This document shows, piece by piece, positions 32,970-42,350 of a DNA stretch of 64,000 bases. The notes beneath the pieces are model-generated. The model was not told where the DNA came from, ran no database searches, and saw nothing but the letters and a program-made list of their open reading frames with translations. The stretch comes from JBNKVT01 sp050299335. GTDB taxonomy: Bacteria > Pseudomonadota > Alphaproteobacteria > Rhodobacterales > Rhodobacteraceae. The stretch spans positions 78,728 through 142,727 of the forward strand of contig JBNKVT010000034.1 of NCBI GenBank assembly GCA_050299335.1, written 5' to 3'. The translations under genes were made by a program, and so were the position numbers. Position 1 is the first letter of the stretch, and every line of letters starts with the position of its first letter.

Positions 32970-35630
32970 ATGCTTTCGTGGAATGTCCTGGTTACGGCGT
33001 GCCTCGCCTATGGAGCCTTTCTCTTCGCCGTCGCCTTCTGGGCCGAGCGCCGGGCCGAGGCCGGAAAACTGGGCTGGCTGCAATCGCCCTTTGTCTACAC
33101 CTTGTCGCTGTCGGTCTATTGCACCGGCTGGACCTTCTATGGCGCGGTGGGATCGGCGGCGCGCAACGGGCTTGAATTCGTGACCATCTATCTCGGGCCC
33201 TCGCTGGTGTTCTTCGGCTGGTGGTGGCTGCTCAGGAAACTCGTCCGCATCGGCCACATGCAGCGGATCACCTCCATCGCCGACATGATCTCGTCGCGCT
33301 ACGGCAAGAGCCCGACCCTGGGTGTCGTCGTCACCCTTCTGGCCGTCATCGGCACCACGCCCTATATCGCCCTGCAGTTGCAATCCCTGTCGCTGAGCTT
33401 CTCGGCCTTCTCGCCGGTCATCACCGGTGCCACCCCGACACCCGAGGTCACCGCCTTCTGGATGGCCATCGGCCTGGCGCTGTTCACCATCCTCTTCGGC
33501 ACCCGCAATGTCGATGCCAACGAACGCCATACCGGCGTCGTCACCGCCATCGCGCTCGAGGCCATCGTCAAGCTGGCCGCCCTCCTGTCGGTGGGCATCT
33601 TCGTGGTCTGGGGCATCTCTGCGGGCCCCGGAGAGGCGCTGAGCAACCTGCCGCCGCTGCCGGAAGACATCTTCACCCCGCGCTGGGTGACCCTGACCTT
33701 CCTCGCAGCCACGGCCATCATCTGCCTGCCTCGCATGTTCCAGGTCACCGTGGTCGAGAATTCCGACGAGCGTCACCTCGCCACCGCCTCCTGGGCCTTC
33801 CCTCTGTACCTGTTCCTGATCTCGCTCTTCGTGCTGCCCATCGCCATCGCCGGTCAGAACCTGCTGCCCGAAGGCTCCAACCCCGACCTGTTCGTGCTGA
33901 CCGTGCCGCTGTCGCAAGGCGCCGACCTCTTGTCGCTCTTTGCCTTTCTCGGCGGCTTCTCGGCGGCGACCTCGATGGTGATCGTCGCGGCCATCGCGCT
34001 GTCCACGATGATCTCGAACCATATCGTCGTCCCCTCCTGGCTCTGGCTCAACACCCGCCGCACGGTAACCAGCGGAGACGTCCGCCAGGTCATCCTCGGC
34101 AGCCGCCGCATCTCGATGGGGCTGATCCTGGGGCTGGGCTATTTCTACTTCCGCCTCACCGGCGGCTCGGCGGCGCTGGCATCCATCGGCCTCATTGCCT
34201 TCGCTGGCGTGGCGCAGATCCTGCCGAGCCTCATCGGCGGTCTCTACTGGCGCGGGGCGACACGAACGGGCGCGCTGGCCGCAATCGCGGTGGGCTCGTT
34301 CCTCTGGGCCTACACGCTGTTCCTGCCCAGTTTCGAGGGCAGTTTCCTGATCACCCCGGCCACGCTGGCCAACGGCCCCTTCGGCATCGAGATGCTGCGT
34401 CCGCAGGCGCTGTTCGGCTCGGACGATCCCGATCCGCTGGTGCACTCGGTATTCTGGTCGATGACCCTCAACGTCATCGCCTTCGTCTCGGTCTCGCTGA
34501 TGACCAAGCCGCAGCTGATGGAACGTATCCAGTCGGCGCAATTCGTCGACGCTTTCCGCCTGCGCGGCGGACGGACGGTGATCCAGCGCTCCGCCACTTC
34601 CGAAGACCTCTTCACCCTCGCCCAGCGCATCCTCGGCACCGAGACGGCGCATCGCCTGTTTGCCTCCGAGGCCCGCGCCCAGGGCAAGCCCACCGGCCTG
34701 CCCGATCCGTCCGAAGAGCTGATCTCGCGGGTGGAACGGGAACTGACCGGATCGGTCGGGGCCGCCTCGGCCCATGCGATGGTCAGCCAGATCACCGGTA
34801 CCGGACTGATCTCGGTCGAGGAACTGCTCAGGATGGCCGACGAGACGGCGCAGATCGTGGAATATTCCCATGAACTGGAGGTCCGCTCCACCGAACTGGC
34901 CGAAACCGCAGAACAGCTGAGAACCGCCAACGCCCAGCTGACGGCGCTGTCCGAGCAGAAGGACGCCTTCCTCAGCCAGGTCAGCCACGAGCTGCGCACA
35001 CCGATGACCTCGATCCGGTCCTTTGCCGAGATCCTGCGCGACGACCGCAAGACCGGGGTCGATCCGGCACAATCGGCGCGGTTCGTGACCATCATCCACG
35101 AGGAAAGCCAGCGCCTGACGCGGCTTCTGGACGAAATCCTCGACCTGACCTTCCTCGAAAGCGGCCGCGCGAAGCTGAACATCGCCCCGCACCGGCTTGG
35201 TGATATCGTCGATGCGGCAGTGTCGGGCACCGAAGGTCTGCGGACGGCGGAAGGCGTGCAACTGAGCGTCGCCGGGCCAAGTCTCGACATCCGGCTCCGC
35301 ACCGATTTCGACCGGCTGGCACAGGTGCTGATCAACCTGATCTCGAACGCTGTCAAATACGGGCGGGCCAAGGACCCGAAAATCGGTATCGCCGCGCGGC
35401 TGACCGACACCCATGTGCTTTTGGACATCTCCGATAACGGCCCCGGCATCGCACAGGAGAACCGCGCCCGGGTCTTCGAGAAATTCGCCCGCCTCGACGA
35501 GGCCACCCTGGCCGGATCCGCCGGTCTCGGCCTGCCGATCAGCCTCGAGATCATGCACAAGCTCGGCGGCGACCTGACGCTGGAAGACAGCAATCCCGGC
35601 GCCGTGTTCCGGGTGCATCTTCCGCTCTGA
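32970..35630 (+). CDS. SLC5-STAC sensor histidine kinase (CbrA/CrbS-like)
   Basis: 886 residues. The N-terminal 500 or so residues are a sodium/solute symporter-type domain with about 13 helices (for example MISSRYGKSPTLGVVVTLLA and GVAQILPSLIGGLYWRG). A STAC linker (about residues 535-620, LAQRILGTETAHRLF) follows, then a coiled region. The kinase core has H-box SQVSHELRTPMTSIRSF (His673), N-box INLISNAVKYG, and G-boxes DNGPGIA and GSAGLGLPIS. There is no receiver at the C-terminus; the separate response regulator upstream replaces it. CrbS-type kinases control acs in other bacteria, fitting the neighbourhood. Confidence 0.9.
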   Translation: MLSWNVLVTACLAYGAFLFAVAFWAERRAEAGKLGWLQSPFVYTLSLSVYCTGWTFYGAVGSAARNGLEFVTIYLGPSLVFFGWWWLLRKLVRIGHMQRITSIADMISSRYGKSPTLGVVVTLLAVIGTTPYIALQLQSLSLSFSAFSPVITGATPTPEVTAFWMAIGLALFTILFGTRNVDANERHTGVVTAIALEAIVKLAALLSVGIFVVWGISAGPGEALSNLPPLPEDIFTPRWVTLTFLAATAIICLPRMFQVTVVENSDERHLATASWAFPLYLFLISLFVLPIAIAGQNLLPEGSNPDLFVLTVPLSQGADLLSLFAFLGGFSAATSMVIVAAIALSTMISNHIVVPSWLWLNTRRTVTSGDVRQVILGSRRISMGLILGLGYFYFRLTGGSAALASIGLIAFAGVAQILPSLIGGLYWRGATRTGALAAIAVGSFLWAYTLFLPSFEGSFLITPATLANGPFGIEMLRPQALFGSDDPDPLVHSVFWSMTLNVIAFVSVSLMTKPQLMERIQSAQFVDAFRLRGGRTVIQRSATSEDLFTLAQRILGTETAHRLFASEARAQGKPTGLPDPSEELISRVERELTGSVGAASAHAMVSQITGTGLISVEELLRMADETAQIVEYSHELEVRSTELAETAEQLRTANAQLTALSEQKDAFLSQVSHELRTPMTSIRSFAEILRDDRKTGVDPAQSARFVTIIHEESQRLTRLLDEILDLTFLESGRAKLNIAPHRLGDIVDAAVSGTEGLRTAEGVQLSVAGPSLDIRLRTDFDRLAQVLINLISNAVKYGRAKDPKIGIAARLTDTHVLLDISDNGPGIAQENRARVFEKFARLDEATLAGSAGLGLPISLEIMHKLGGDLTLEDSNPGAVFRVHLPL

Positions 35631-35737
35631 ACCGAAACTTCCGCCACCCGGCCCTGCGCCCTTGCATTCATGGTCAATCTTGCTCGCGGGGGCGAGTTCC
35701 TGTAGGTCCGGCGCGATATCCGACGGAAGGCTCGCCG

Positions 35738-36055
35738 ATGTCCACCCTGCGCATGATCTATCTCGCCCTGGCGATCCTCGGAACACTCGTTCCCTTCTGG
35801 CATTTCTTCGCCTGGTTTCGCGAATTCGGCTGGTCCCTGTCCGGTCTCATGAGTGCCTGGCACGTCAACGCCGCCACAACCGGCCTAGTATGGGACCTCA
35901 CCATCGCCGCCGTCACCCTGACCCTCTTCATCCTCGTCGAAGCCGTCTACCGCCGCGACCGGCTCTGCCTTGTCGCCATCCCGGCCACCTTCCTGATCGG
36001 CGTCTCCTGCGGCCTGCCGCTTTACCTGTTCCTGCGCTCCCGAAAGCTGCCTTGA
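35738..36055 (+). CDS. DUF2834 membrane protein
   Basis: 105 residues with three predicted helices: MIYLALAILGTLVPFWHFFAWF, VWDLTIAAVTLTLFILVEA and LCLVAIPATFLIGVSCGLPLYLFL. Motifs match DUF2834 (a proline in the first helix, a WDL-type acidic residue at the second). Function unknown. Its stop codon TGA shares a base with the ATG of lysA, so the two are translationally coupled. A 107-bp gap from the kinase gene may hold the promoter for this pair. Confidence 0.8.
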   Translation: MSTLRMIYLALAILGTLVPFWHFFAWFREFGWSLSGLMSAWHVNAATTGLVWDLTIAAVTLTLFILVEAVYRRDRLCLVAIPATFLIGVSCGLPLYLFLRSRKLP

Positions 36056-37323
36056 TGGACCATTTCCTCTATCGCGACGGCCTCCTCCATGCCGAGGACG
36101 TCCCCATCCCCGACATCGCCGCCGCCGTCGGCACGCCCTTCTATGTCTATTCCACCGCCACCCTGACCCGCCATTACCGGGTGTTTCAGGAGGCGCTTTC
36201 AGGCATGGATCACCTGATCTGCTACGCCATGAAAGCCAACTCCAACCTCGCCGTGGTCAAGACCATGGCCGATCTCGGCGCGGGGATGGACGTCGTCTCC
36301 GTCGGCGAATACCGCCGGGCTGAGGCGGCAGGTGTTCCTGGCGAGAAAATCGTCTTCTCCGGCGTCGGCAAGACCGCCGAGGAAATGGCCTACGCCCTCA
36401 CCCACGGCATCCGCCAGTTCAATGTCGAAAGCGAACCGGAACTCAAAGCGCTGTCCGCAGTCGCCACCACCTTGGGCAAGGCCGCCCCCATCACCATTCG
36501 CGTCAACCCGGATGTCGACGCGAAAACCCACGCCAAGATCGCCACCGGCAAGTCCGAGAACAAGTTCGGCATCCCCATCGCCCGCGCCCGCGACGTCTAC
36601 CGCATGGCCGCTGGCCTTCCGGGCATCGAGGTGATCGGCATCGACGTCCATATCGGCAGCCAGCTGACCGACCTCGCCCCCTACGAGGCGGCTTTCCGCA
36701 AGGTCGCCGACCTCACCGAAGCATTGCGTGCCGATGGCCACCAGATCACCCGCCTCGACCTCGGCGGGGGCTTGGGCATTCCCTATACCCGCTCCAACGA
36801 GGCGCCGCCGCTGCCGCTCGACTACGGCGACGTCATCCGCCGCACCGTCGGCCATCTCGGCTGCGAGATCGAGATCGAGCCGGGCCGCCTGATCGCGGGC
36901 AATGCCGGGCTGATGGTCACCAAAATCATCTACGTCAAGGAAGGCGAGGGGCGGAATTTCCTCATTCTCGACAGTGCGATGAACGACCTCATCCGCCCGG
37001 CCATGTACGACGCCTGGCACGATATCGACCCGGTCACCGAACCGGTGCCTGGCGCAGATCACCAACCCTACGATCTCGTCGGCCCGGTCTGCGAGACCGG
37101 CGATACCTTCACCAAGCAGCGCCCCATGCCGCCGGTGGCGGCTGGCGACCTCATCGCCTTCCGCTCGGCGGGTGCTTACGGCGCGGTAATGTCTTCGGAG
37201 TATAATTCGCGCCCACTGATTCCCGAAGTCCTCGTCCACGAGGATCAATTTGCCGTGGTAAGACCACGTCCGACCTATGAAGAGATGCTCGGACGCGATA
37301 GACTGCCGGAATGGATGGAATGA
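36055..37323 (+). CDS. lysA: Diaminopimelate decarboxylase
   Basis: 422 residues from ATG 36055; the longer open frame upstream overlaps the DUF2834 gene out of frame. This is a PLP-dependent fold III decarboxylase. The PLP lysine is Lys60 in CYAMKANSNLAVV. The glycine-rich phosphate-binding stretch is LGGGLGIPYTR, HIGSQLTD contributes to the active site, and CETGDTF holds the catalytic Cys of the partner subunit. It makes lysine from meso-diaminopimelate in the cytoplasm, the last lysine step. Confidence 0.95.
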   Translation: MDHFLYRDGLLHAEDVPIPDIAAAVGTPFYVYSTATLTRHYRVFQEALSGMDHLICYAMKANSNLAVVKTMADLGAGMDVVSVGEYRRAEAAGVPGEKIVFSGVGKTAEEMAYALTHGIRQFNVESEPELKALSAVATTLGKAAPITIRVNPDVDAKTHAKIATGKSENKFGIPIARARDVYRMAAGLPGIEVIGIDVHIGSQLTDLAPYEAAFRKVADLTEALRADGHQITRLDLGGGLGIPYTRSNEAPPLPLDYGDVIRRTVGHLGCEIEIEPGRLIAGNAGLMVTKIIYVKEGEGRNFLILDSAMNDLIRPAMYDAWHDIDPVTEPVPGADHQPYDLVGPVCETGDTFTKQRPMPPVAAGDLIAFRSAGAYGAVMSSEYNSRPLIPEVLVHEDQFAVVRPRPTYEEMLGRDRLPEWME

Positions 37324-37354
37324 CATCTGCGCGACACCAGCCGGGGCAATCGGC

Positions 37355-40003
37355 ATGGTGACCCTCCCGAGATCGGCCGAAAAGCGGATCGAGGTGGCGG
37401 AAGCGTCGCTGAAAGCCGCCATCGTCCGCACCCGGAACGGCATGATCGCCGAACAGGTGGCGCGGTGCTTCTGGCCGCTCTGGACGCTGGTCCTGTTCAC
37501 CGGTTCGGCCGTCGCCTTCGGCCTGCCCCAGGTTCTGGGCCAGTATCTGCTGCCGGTCTCCGGTGCCATCCTCGTCTTTGCCGGGGCCTTCGCCTGGCGC
37601 GGTTATTCCGCTTTCCGCCTTCCCGGGCTCGCCGAGGCCGAGGCCCGCATTGACCTCTCCCTCAAGGGCAGGCCGATCGCGGCGATGAAGGACGAAATCG
37701 CCGTGGGGCGGAACGATCCGCAATCGCAAAGCGTCTGGGTCAGCCATCTGGAGCGCATGGCCGAGGCCGCCGCCGGAGCCAGGGCCGCCCGGCCCGATCT
37801 GCGCGTCGCCGCAAGCGACCCCGCCGGGCTGCGCCTCGTCGCGCTGACTGTCGCCATCGCCGCGGCGCTCTTTGCCCGCAATCTCAACCCCGCCGCCTTC
37901 ACCGAGGCGCTCGAGGCCGACGCCGCCCCGCTCGAATTCGCCGCCGGTCCCAGTTTCGAGGCCTGGGCCAATCCGCCGGACTATACCGGCAAGCCGACGC
38001 TCTATCTCTCGGAAATCCGCCCGTCCACCGCGCTGGCCCTGCCCACCGGCACCAGGATCACCATCCGCGCCTATGGCGAGGGTGAGGATTTCAGCCTGGA
38101 GGAAACCGTTTCGGGAACCGGATCGGTGCTCAGCGAAGCGGCCATCGGGATCCAGAATGCCAAGATTACCGCCACCCAGGAAGGCTCCGTCACCATCCGA
38201 GAGGGCAGTGAGGCGCTGGGCAGCTGGCGGTTCTCCATTATCCCCGACACCCCGCCGGAGATCGAGCTGGCCGAGCCGGTAGGCCGCGCCGTCACCGGGG
38301 CGATGGAACTCACCTACACAGCCCGCGACGATTATGGCATCACTGGCGGCTGGGCCCGGATCACCCTCGATCTCGATGGGCTGGACCGGAATTTCGGCTT
38401 TGTCACCGACCCGGTGGACCGCACCGATATCGAGGTCGATCTGCCCCTGCCCTTCTCCGGAGGCACCGAGGAGATCACCGAGACCCTGGTCGAGGATTTC
38501 TCCAAACATCCCTGGTCGGGCCTGCCCGTCCGCATCACCCTCGGGGTCACCGACGCCGCCGAACAGACCGGCACCATCGCGGGCCTGCCGGCGATCCTCC
38601 CCGGCCGCCGTTTCTTCGACCCCGTGGCCGGCGCGCTGGTCGAGCTTCGCCGCGACCTTCTCTGGTCGCCGGAAAACGGCGAGCGGGTCAACCAGCTGTT
38701 GCGTGCCATTACCCATGCGCCCGAAATCCTCTTCGACGGCGAGGACGGGGCCTATCTGATGATCCGCATCGTCATCAGGCGGATGGGCTACATGATGGAG
38801 GACGGGCTCGACGCCGCCGAGGTCGAGGATATCGCCGAGGTCCTCTGGCAGGCCGCGTTGTTGCTGGAGGAAGGCTCGCTGACCGACGCCGCCGAACGGC
38901 TGCGCCAGGCACAGGAGCGCCTGTCCGAAGCACTGCAGAACGGAGCGACGGAAGAGGAACTCGACGAGCTGATGGCCGAGCTTCGCGAGGCGATGAACGA
39001 CTATATGCAGCAACTCGCCCAGCAGCAGATGGAAAACGGCGAGATGGAGATGGCCGAGAACCAGGATGGCCAGGTCATCACCCAGGACATGCTGCAACAG
39101 ATGATGGACCGCATCGAAGAGCTCTTCGCCGAGGGCCGCGAGGCCGAGGCGCAGGAACTGCTGAACCAGCTCATGGAGATGATGGAAAACATGCGCATGA
39201 TGGCGCAGCAGGGCGGGCAGCAGGGCCAGGAAGGCCAGCAGATGATGCAGGAACTGCAGGACACGCTGCGCCAGCAACAAGACCTCGCCGATGACAGTTT
39301 CCGCGAGCTGCAGGACCAGTTCCAGCAGAACCGCGACGGCCAACAGGGCCAGCAGGGCCAACAGCAGCAGGGTCAACAGGGGCAACAGGGGCAACAGCCC
39401 GGCCAGCAGCCCGGCCAACAGGGACAGGGTCAACCGGGCCAGCAGGGCCAGCAGGGTCAGGGCGACCGGCAGGGCCAGGGCACGCAACCCGGCGGTAACA
39501 CGCCCGGTGCGCTGGCGCTGCGGCAGGAGGCGCTCCGGGACCTGCTGAATTCCCTGCGCGGCCAGCTTCCCGGGCCCACCACCGACGAGGGCCAGGCTGC
39601 CCGCGAGGCCCTGCGCGATGCCGAGCGCAACATGGGCGAAGCCCGCGACTCGCTCGATAGCGGCGACATGGCCGGGGCGCTGGATCGACAGGCCGACGCG
39701 ATGGAGAATCTCCGCGACGGCATGCAGGGTCTGGGCGAGGAACTGCAGCAGCAGGCCCAACAGCAGGGCCAGGGCCAGAGCGGCAACCAGGTCGGCCAGA
39801 ACGGGGCCCGCGACAACCGCGACCCGCTTGGCCGCCCCACCGGCGACCGCGGTACCATCCAGACCGACGAGAACCTCCTGAACGGTCTCGACCCCTTCGC
39901 GCGCTCCCGCGAGCTGTTCGACGAAATCCGCCGCCGCTCTTCCGAACAGGACCGCCCGGAGGAAGAACTGGACTACCTCAAACGGCTGCTCGACCGGTTC
40001 TGA
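37355..40003 (+). CDS. TIGR02302 family large membrane protein
   Basis: 882 residues from ATG 37355. Two helices near the N-terminus (FWPLWTLVLFTGSAVAFGL and LPVSGAILVFAGAFAW) are followed by another at about residues 150-165. A large extracytoplasmic region includes YTARDDYGITGGWARI and a long helical part. From about residue 650 there is a Gln/Gly-rich low-complexity stretch of roughly 60 residues (repeats of QQGQQGQ). The C-terminal helical tail contains NGLDPFARSRELFDEI. Known as a conserved alphaproteobacterial family, often next to lysA; function unknown. A decayed copy of its tail is at 42281. Confidence 0.88.
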   Translation: MVTLPRSAEKRIEVAEASLKAAIVRTRNGMIAEQVARCFWPLWTLVLFTGSAVAFGLPQVLGQYLLPVSGAILVFAGAFAWRGYSAFRLPGLAEAEARIDLSLKGRPIAAMKDEIAVGRNDPQSQSVWVSHLERMAEAAAGARAARPDLRVAASDPAGLRLVALTVAIAAALFARNLNPAAFTEALEADAAPLEFAAGPSFEAWANPPDYTGKPTLYLSEIRPSTALALPTGTRITIRAYGEGEDFSLEETVSGTGSVLSEAAIGIQNAKITATQEGSVTIREGSEALGSWRFSIIPDTPPEIELAEPVGRAVTGAMELTYTARDDYGITGGWARITLDLDGLDRNFGFVTDPVDRTDIEVDLPLPFSGGTEEITETLVEDFSKHPWSGLPVRITLGVTDAAEQTGTIAGLPAILPGRRFFDPVAGALVELRRDLLWSPENGERVNQLLRAITHAPEILFDGEDGAYLMIRIVIRRMGYMMEDGLDAAEVEDIAEVLWQAALLLEEGSLTDAAERLRQAQERLSEALQNGATEEELDELMAELREAMNDYMQQLAQQQMENGEMEMAENQDGQVITQDMLQQMMDRIEELFAEGREAEAQELLNQLMEMMENMRMMAQQGGQQGQEGQQMMQELQDTLRQQQDLADDSFRELQDQFQQNRDGQQGQQGQQQQGQQGQQGQQPGQQPGQQGQGQPGQQGQQGQGDRQGQGTQPGGNTPGALALRQEALRDLLNSLRGQLPGPTTDEGQAAREALRDAERNMGEARDSLDSGDMAGALDRQADAMENLRDGMQGLGEELQQQAQQQGQGQSGNQVGQNGARDNRDPLGRPTGDRGTIQTDENLLNGLDPFARSRELFDEIRRRSSEQDRPEEELDYLKRLLDRF

Positions 40004-40110
40004 AACAGGGCCGTGAACCCAACGAGCCGGTTTTCACAAGCCCCTTGTAACACAATCTGCCCATCGACATACTCAACCCATAGTTTCGGCTTTGGTTATG
40101 AGCATTCGCG

Positions 40111-42198
40111 ATGTCCGATCCCGCCATTGAACGGATCAAGACCCTCACCCAGACCGCCCGCGCCACCTGGTTCGGCTATCTCGGCGCCCTGGCCTTCGCC
40201 GGGGTCACACTCTTGGGCATCGAGGACAAGGACTTCTTCTCCTATGACGCCTCCACCCAACTGCCCCTCATCGGCGTCTCCGTCCCCGTCACGTCCTTCT
40301 TCGGCGCCGGCGCCTTCCTGATCGCCCTCATCTACGGCTACCTCCACGTCTTCCTCGAAAAACTCTGGACCGAACTCGGCGAGGCCAAACCGCGCATCGA
40401 GGGCAAACCCCTTGCATCCATGATCCACCCCTGGCTCGTCTCCGACAGCGCCCTCCTGGTCCGCGCCCTCCTGCGCACCGAGACCCAGCAACGCAGCATC
40501 GACCGCACCGCCCTGTCCTTCCTCGGCGGTGCCGCCTCCTTCCTGCTGTGCTGGGCGGGCGGCCCCTTTGTGGTAGGCTGGTTCTGGGTCCGCTCGGCGG
40601 TGGCCCATGATTTCTGGATGACCGCCTGGATCGGCCTTCTGTTCACCGCCACCCTCTGGTCCTGCCTCACCAGCCTCTGGTCGCTCTACGCACGGATGGG
40701 CCGGACCGAGCCCAAACCGCTGAAACCTGGCCTGCACGCGCTGATCCTCTGCCTGCTCGCTGCCTTCTTGCTTCCGACCTCGGCCCTAAGAACCATATAC
40801 GACATCTGGCAACCGCCACCGCCCGTTGCCGAACGCTATCAGGAAACCTTGGACCAGACCGAGACGCGGCTGGCCGTTGAGGCTGCGCGCGACCGCCTGA
40901 GAGCACGGTCAGACAACCCAACCGTCCGCACCCGTATCGAAGACTGGTTCCGGCCCGTCCCCGCACAAATGGCCGAGGTCAACCTCACTGAACTTCCCGC
41001 CGACTGGAGCACCCATGCCACCGCGCGCCGACATTTCCTGACCGACTGGTGCAGACGGTTCGACACCCCGGATTGCACCGCCAAATATTTTGATATCGAT
41101 GGTGCCATGGAATCCGACGCGTTCCGCACGGAATGGGCGGAGGCAAGGGAAACCTATCTGGGGGTTCTGGCCAAACCGATCCTTCGCGAGCGAAACCTGA
41201 GCCGTTCCGATCTCTTTCAGGCCCATCTTCCCGGCATGGACCTGCGAGAGGCGAACCTTAATTTTGCATACCTTAGAAAAGCGCAATTGGAGGGAGTAGA
41301 CATCAGTTGGTCACACATGAGAGATGTGGATCTAGGTTGGACAAGTTTGGAGACAACCAATCTATCACACGCGAGTCTGCAAGGAGCGTACTTTGTGGGT
41401 GCGCAACTTTTAGGTACTAATCTTGTTCAAGCAAAGCTTGACGACGCAGACCTCAGTTCTGCGCGAATTGCCCATTCGAATCTTAGCCAAACCACCATAA
41501 CAGGAGCTAATTTTTTTAGAGCAATTTTGAAGAGCGTTGATTTTAAAGGATCTAATGTGGAAAACTCAATGTTTTTTCACGCTGATTTGGATTCGGTGGA
41601 CTTTAGCGAGGCAAGGATGGGCGGTGCAGATTTTTCTGGCAGCAATATTAAGAAGGCAAATTTCAATGGGGCAACTCTTGAGAATGTGAATTTCTACAAC
41701 GCGCAACTCGATAATGTAGATTTTTCTGACTCGAAAATTCGCGGAGTAATTTTCAATAGTGCACGTATTTCAAGTGTTGATTTCAGCTATTCTATTATAG
41801 AAGGAGGAGATTCAAATCCAATAGTAATATCCGGTAATTCTAATGCTATTGTTACAAACGGAACTGCATTCAGAGAAACCATCATGCACTTTTGGTCGCT
41901 TGATAGCGGAAGCACTTTTCACAATAGTTTTGGAGATAGAACGGTAAATCTTCCGATGGGCCTGAAGCCACCTTGCCAGTGGTCGAGAGAAAACCTATCA
42001 GACGAAGCATTCTTCGGCCGTTGGCGCGGCTGGATAGAAGCGTCACCGCAGTATGTTCGATGGAAAAAGATTGCTCCAAAAGGCTACGAAGATGTCACCC
42101 CGATCCCACCGCCGGACGGCTGCGCTTGGAGCACGGATTCGGGCCCGGACGCCGAAATTAACCCATCGGAAACTACTTTACCTAATGAAAACAGATAG
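40111..42198 (+). CDS. Pentapeptide-repeat membrane protein of composite origin
   Basis: 695 residues. Residues 1-240 contain about five membrane helices (WFGYLGALAFAGVTLLGI; FFGAGAFLIALIYGYL; FLLCWAGGPFVVGWFW). After a cytoplasmic or periplasmic linker, residues about 370-570 are pentapeptide repeats of the A(D/N)LxX type (VDFSEARMGGADFSGSNIKK), forming a right-handed four-sided beta-helix. The first 1,150 bp have normal high G+C; from about 41260 to 41985 the codons are strikingly AT-rich, then G+C rises again. Function unknown; possibly a membrane-bound binding or protection protein. Confidence 0.85.
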   Translation: MSDPAIERIKTLTQTARATWFGYLGALAFAGVTLLGIEDKDFFSYDASTQLPLIGVSVPVTSFFGAGAFLIALIYGYLHVFLEKLWTELGEAKPRIEGKPLASMIHPWLVSDSALLVRALLRTETQQRSIDRTALSFLGGAASFLLCWAGGPFVVGWFWVRSAVAHDFWMTAWIGLLFTATLWSCLTSLWSLYARMGRTEPKPLKPGLHALILCLLAAFLLPTSALRTIYDIWQPPPPVAERYQETLDQTETRLAVEAARDRLRARSDNPTVRTRIEDWFRPVPAQMAEVNLTELPADWSTHATARRHFLTDWCRRFDTPDCTAKYFDIDGAMESDAFRTEWAEARETYLGVLAKPILRERNLSRSDLFQAHLPGMDLREANLNFAYLRKAQLEGVDISWSHMRDVDLGWTSLETTNLSHASLQGAYFVGAQLLGTNLVQAKLDDADLSSARIAHSNLSQTTITGANFFRAILKSVDFKGSNVENSMFFHADLDSVDFSEARMGGADFSGSNIKKANFNGATLENVNFYNAQLDNVDFSDSKIRGVIFNSARISSVDFSYSIIEGGDSNPIVISGNSNAIVTNGTAFRETIMHFWSLDSGSTFHNSFGDRTVNLPMGLKPPCQWSRENLSDEAFFGRWRGWIEASPQYVRWKKIAPKGYEDVTPIPPPDGCAWSTDSGPDAEINPSETTLPNENR

Positions 42199-42280
42199 TT
42201 GACCATTTTTGCACGCGTGCAAAGCCTCCATCTCACCGCCCATTCAGCATCGCAATCCGGATCAGCCCCCGCTCCAGTAC

Positions 42281-42350
42281 CGACCCCTTCGCCCGGTCCC
42301 GCGAGTTGTTCGACAAAATCCGCCGCTGATCGTCCGAACAGAACCGACCG
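42281..42350 (+). pseudogene. Decayed copy of the TIGR02302 gene tail
   Basis: Aligns without gaps to 39889-39958 with about 61 of 70 bases identical by eye. Translated in the original frame it reads DPFARSRELFDKIRR, stop, SSEQNRP against DPFARSRELFDEIRRRSSEQDRP. So it is a fragment with an in-frame stop. The match ends exactly at the nirV stop codon (42351 on the other strand). It lies just after the pentapeptide gene, which is therefore flanked by two copies of this sequence. Confidence 0.8.

Noticed and set aside
32919..35786. A 955-codon open frame on the minus strand
   Set aside because: Antisense to the SLC5-STAC kinase; composition is that of a shadow frame and the plus-strand protein has clear kinase motifs.
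39300..39480. Short repeated units that could suggest a CRISPR or tandem array
   Set aside because: The repeats are in frame in a protein gene and encode Gln/Gly; there are no spacers of constant length.
37151..39760. An 869-codon minus-strand frame with Leu-rich stretches
   Set aside because: It mirrors the Gln/Gly-rich TIGR02302 gene; the Leu runs are the complement of CAG codons.
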